From Talpa occidentalis (Eukaryota > Chordata > Mammalia > Eulipotyphla > Talpidae): a stretch of DNA of 64,000 nucleotides. Below are positions 60,041 through 64,000 of the stretch, in pieces. The stretch is from assembly GCF_014898055.3 (NCBI RefSeq), contig NW_023602073.1, forward strand, positions 81,014,678 through 81,078,677. The letters run 5' to 3'. Every line of letters begins with the position of its first letter. The stretch's first letter is position 1. Both the position numbers and the translations under genes were made by a program. The notes under the pieces were generated by a model that worked only from the letters and a program-made list of their open reading frames with translations, searched no databases and was not told the DNA's origin.

Positions 60041-62152
60041 GCAGGCCTCAAAAAAAAAGTTAATTTCTTCTTTTCCTTCCATATGTTTCAGAAAAGTAGA
60101 ATATTAGTTGTTAAGAAAAGTGATGAGTGGCCTTCATCTGTTAGCAGAAGCTAATTTGAGTGTCAAAGAAAAGAGGTGAGGGTTCTAGACAACTTTTGTG
60201 GAAAATGTGATGGGAAGGCAAAAAAGATGAAAAATAATAATTCACCAGATTTTGTAGAAGTTTTGATGAGATTAGAATAATTATGAATTCACTGAGACAA
60301 TTACTTAACTAAACAGAACCATGGATACTGTTTTATTAATTGGTGTCTTTACTACTTTAAATAGATATGTGGTGCTCTGAAGATTTAAAAATGTTTAAAA
60401 CCTAGGAGTTTTCTAGATATTGGAAAAAGCCTGTTCAAAGAGTGCACAACCAAGAGTATATTGCTTTCTACGAGCTGTTACAGACAGACCCTCCACTAAC
60501 CCTTAGGGATCCAAGTTTTATTTCAGATCATGAGTTGTAAGTCACTCATTTTCTCAAAGGAGCACATGGCATCTCCCTGACCAGCAAGTCACTTACTTAG
60601 GTTGTCAACAGCACTTGGTATGTAAACATGAGAAAGAGAAGTTGACTTATTTTTCTTCTCTAATGCTTAAAAAACTTACGTTGCCAGGGAAAAATATTAC
60701 TTAAGAATCTGTAATTGAATGTAAAAGAAAGATTTCTGGTGTATAATGAGGAGCTGGAGCATAGCCCGTGAAGACAAAGATTGTTTGCAGGGCTGCTTCT
60801 GCCCCAAATTGTTTCATTAATATTAACCAAGGTTTGCAAACCTCCTCGGGCAAGCATATGTTGTAACTTGGAGAGAGAAGCACATAATAACTCACATAGT
60901 CTACAAACTTATCTTTAGAAGTTAGAGGAATAATAGGGGCAGAAAAGTAGTGTTTGGCAGGTAAGTGAAAGGTTTTCTGCCACTGGGAAAATGTTGCTTC
61001 TCTTCAGAGGAAAAAGCTGTTGTTGTATTTACAGCTGCGGAAAATTGACACAGAATTAAATTTGTAGCATGTATTTCTTGCCCTAGGGGCTTATATTTTT
61101 TTAAATATAAGTAATGCAGCATACTGCTTAGAAATTAGGCATGATTTTTTTTTATTTTATGTAGTATGTTTTATTTAACTACTCTTAAATTTAAAACAAA
61201 AGCAATATTTAGCTATATGCTGCTAACAGGTTGATGTTGGACTAATAAGAGTAATATCTAGTTGTCCTTGTGCTAAAGTTTTTTCTTTTTTTAGTGCACA
61301 TAACATATCTCTGGGGTGAATATGATTAGTTTCTGTATCTTCAAGATGAAGAGATTTAGGGCTAGTGAGACAAATCGGTGGAAACTAGAGTAGAATTCAA
61401 GTTCATGCTTTCAACTTATACAGTAGAGAGAATATATATTCATAATACTATTAATATCTGTATCAAATTTATATTGAATACATTGAAACAAATATATACC
61501 ATTTGTTTACAATATTATATGACATATAGTCCATTGGCTAATCCCTGATTTCATTTTCTCTACCATTATAATATGTTTTAGATTAGCAGGGATAAAACAG
61601 ACATAATTTCAAAAGCAACATCTTGCATTTTTGGCAAGGTAAGTATGGGAGCTATTTTAAAGTTCAGAATTAAAAGAATTTGGTATGTGCAGTTTCAATG
61701 CTTTGGATATGTTCCACTCAATTTGAAGGAAGGTAAAAAGGTAAACCTGTTTTGATCAAAAACAACTATTTTTAAGGAATTCAGTTTAACTCCATGCTTG
61801 TCTCACTCTGAAGAAGTTGATATCTCTGCATCATAGTACTGCTTTCAATAGCCTGGTAGTTAGATCCCCTAGATAATGAAATGCTCATATAAGCAAATAA
61901 TCTGTATTATTTTTTCCATAATTTATATGTACTTTCCACATGCATAGACACTTACACACAAGCATATATTTATGCACATACATATTCTGTTCACGTTCAT
62001 GTATGTCCAAGTACATACACAGAACTCTCCAAGTATGAACCCACTGAGAATCACAGGCAGGCCTGGATGGTGAAGTACCTTGCATAATGAAATGTAGCAT
62101 ATATTCCTTATAATTGTTGATGAATAAACCATTGATGCTGATAATTCAAAGA
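60041..62152. other. Unassigned; weak MIR-like patch near 61290-61400
   Basis: 61330-61400 (gtatcttcaagatgaagaga, gtagaattcaagttcatgc) may be an inverted MIR remnant. A 9-base inverted repeat, cttatattt/aaatataag, lies at 61090-61111. The stretch 60660-61080 is less AT-rich and has no recognised transposon, which makes it a place to test for conserved non-coding sequence. No gene is seen. Confidence 0.4.
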
Positions 62153-62163
62153 TGACTAAACTT

Positions 62164-62437
62164 AGGCCTCCCTGGTGGCGCAAAGGGTTAAGATGCAACT
62201 TATGAGGCTATCCACAGCCACCGCAGCATGAATTTGATCCCCAGCCAGGGAGCTACCCACGTGGCACAGCAGACCTCTCCTGACTTGCCCTCTGCTCCCC
62301 TCAGCAGTGTATTTCAGTCAATCTGCCTGTTTTGATTCCCCACTCTGTCTCTGGTGAACCCTCTCAACCCACCCCCAACACCTCTGGCTTATACCCTAGT
62401 TCTTATATGCATAAATAAATAAATCTTTTAAAAAAAG
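62164..62437 (+). repeat. tRNA-derived SINE, older subfamily, full length
   Basis: Plus-strand copy: aggcctccctggtggcgcaa then agggttaagatgcaac head, gaatttgatccccagcc B-box region, ctcccctcagcagtgtattt, cttatatgcataaataaata and an A-tail. The TSD tgactaaactt lies at 62153-62163 and 62438-62448. Confidence 0.92.
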
Positions 62438-62704
62438 TGACTAAACTTGAAAACACATAAATGTCTTCACCAAAAGTATGGGAATTTAAACCACTATCAA
62501 GTATATTATTATTTTATGGTGATGTAATAGAAGAATTGGGTTGATTATACTAATTTTACAGTGACTGTACTTTCTCCTAAAAAATATGGGAAGATTAAAT
62601 TACTTATAATATCATTAAACATTCATTAAATATTTTATCAACACCTAATATTTATATGAGACTTAAGTTTAAAATGTAAACAAATTAATGATATCACTTC
62701 ATTA

Positions 62705-63550
62705 TTACTTATTTATTTGTTTATTTATTTATAGTGAAGTAACATTGGATTATAACATTATGTAACTTTCAGGTGAGCATCTTTAAAACTAAACCTGTGC
62801 ATGTACTACATTTAGTTCAACCTTAAAAGACCAATTCTCTCCTACAGAACACAATTGATCCCTTTTACTCTATTTAGCTATCATACTTACCCTTTTCCCT
62901 CCTAATAACTATTAGCTAAATTTACAGTTTAATTGTTGGTTTTGTTTTTGTTTATGTTTTTGTCTTATTCATTTCATCCATCTGTTGGTTTCTGTATGTG
63001 GCACATTTGGGCAAAATCATACCAAGTGTTTCTTTCTCCATCTGACTTATTTTACTAAGCCAATTACATTCTAGGTCCATCCATGCTGTCTCAAAGGGCA
63101 GAATTTCATATATTTTATAGCTGAGTAGAATTCCATCATACATATATACCACATCTTTTTTTCCAGTCATCTATTGATATCCAATAATTTCCAGTTCTCA
63201 GCTGCTACAAATAATGCTACAATCAAATGGGGATTCATTTATCTTTTCAAATTAGTTTGTTTGTTTTGGTTTGGGTTTTGGTAAATACCCAGAGTGGGAT
63301 TGTACGGAATTTCAATTATTAAATTTTTGATGAATTTCCATATTTCTGCCCAATTTACATTCCCACCAACAGTATACAGATTTTACCTGTACAATCCCCA
63401 ACATTTGTCTCTAAGACATTAGCCATTCTCACATGTGTGAGGTAATACTTCATTCTTGTTTTGGTTTGCATTTCTTTAATGAGAAGTGATGATAGACATT
63501 TTTTCATGTAACTGTTGGTAATCTGTAGGTCTTCTTCTTCTGAGAATCAT
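62705..63550 (-). mobile_element. L1 3' end, inverted, decayed
   Basis: The plus strand runs tgaagtaacattggattata then acattatgtaactttcaggt (inverted 3' UTR end), atctgacttattttactaag, gtccatccatgctgtctcaa, gctgagtagaattccatca, gcccaatttacattcccacc, agccattctcacatgtgtga and ttttcatgtaactgttggta. The minus-strand frame at 62952-63170 keeps ORF2-like residues (ILPFETAWMDLE, LSKISQMEKE). Stops and shifts elsewhere show it is dead. Confidence 0.85.
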
Positions 63551-63607
63551 TGATTTGCTTAACAAATATTTCTTGAATACCCAATATGTAGTAAGAACTG
63601 ATATTTT

Positions 63608-63865
63608 GGGCCCTCCTTTGTGGTGTAAGAGTTACGTCTCAGTGCTATCATGCTATCACTGCTGTGGCCTGAGTTTGATCCTTCGCCAGGGAGCTAACCC
63701 ACTTGGCAAAACAGACCTCTCCTGTCTTGCCCGCTGCTCCCCTTAGCAGTGTATTTCAATAGATCTGCCTATTCTGCTCCCACTTTGTCTCTGGTGAATC
63801 CTCTTACGCCCTGCATCTCTGGCCTACACCCCAGTTCCTGTATATATAAATAAATTTTGAAAAAT
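63608..63865 (+). repeat. tRNA-derived SINE, older subfamily
   Basis: Plus-strand copy with a diverged head (gggccctcctttgtggtgta), gagtttgatccttcgccag, ctccccttagcagtgtattt, cacctgcatctctggcc-like body (ccctgcatctctggcctaca) and cctgtatatataaataaat. The flanks ctgatatttt and ctgacatttc are a likely decayed TSD. Confidence 0.85.
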
Positions 63866-64000
63866 CCTGACATTTCTCATATTTTATATCTCACTTTAAA
63901 ATACTGAATTCTTTGGTTTTCTTTCACTTTACATTATCATCATGCATTCCCAGTTATAGAGTGCTTTAAAAAGTCTAAATTATATCTGGGAAATACCTCA
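63866..64000. other. Unassigned, window end
   Basis: 135 bases of AT-rich sequence without a recognised feature. Confidence 0.5.

Noticed and set aside
1..64000. CRISPR array, phage, operon or mobile bacterial system
   Set aside because: Regularly spaced identical repeats are absent. The recurring blocks are dispersed SINEs in both orientations, and the overall content is mammalian.

Overview
This is nuclear DNA from a placental mammal, most likely a laurasiatherian. The sequence is AT-rich and gene-poor. It carries eutherian-type MaLR LTRs (MLT1/MST style), MIR and L2-like fossils, 5'-truncated L1 copies, and many copies of a tRNA-derived SINE. The SINE head resembles the heads of artiodactyl and cetacean tRNA SINEs, but I do not recognise its body and 3' end. 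A bat or another lineage with private SINEs is possible. I cannot name the species.

I found no convincing protein-coding gene, RNA gene, CRISPR array or bacterial-type operon. Long open frames fall in SINEs, LTRs, L1 remnants or low-complexity DNA. The window is either a gene desert or the inside of a large intron. Two short blocks (21162-21265 and 36875-37040) have good splice acceptor and donor sequences around an open frame. They are listed as weak exon candidates.

Layout. 1-2460: SINE fragments, an L1 reverse-transcriptase fragment, a GC-richer LTR-like block, a well-preserved SINE with a 17-base target-site duplication (TSD), a MIR and an MLT1 LTR. 2461-10240: mostly unassigned AT-rich DNA with two MIRs and two simple repeats. 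10250-17530: SINE-dense, including a close inverted pair (12449/12755) and a young SINE nested in an older one (15681-16257), plus an old L1 3' end and an MST/MLT1A-type LTR. 18614-19021: a clean solo LTR with a 5-base TSD. 20261-20719: an L1 insertion with a 5' inversion. 25236-25934: an L1 3' end with an 18-base TSD and a readable ORF2 C-terminus. 30110-35145: an older L1 end and two SINEs. 35146-48220: largely unassigned, with small palindromes and tandem duplications and one SINE. 48220-51940: MaLR-type and L1 remnants. 55973-56293: a SINE with a very long TAAA-type tail. 58297-63865: three SINEs, MIRs and an L1 3' end.

No genes work together here. The readable biology is retrotransposition history: L1 supplied the enzyme, and the SINEs used it, as shown by A-rich tails and 10-18 base TSDs. 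Target duplications, nesting and orientation let several insertions be ordered in time.
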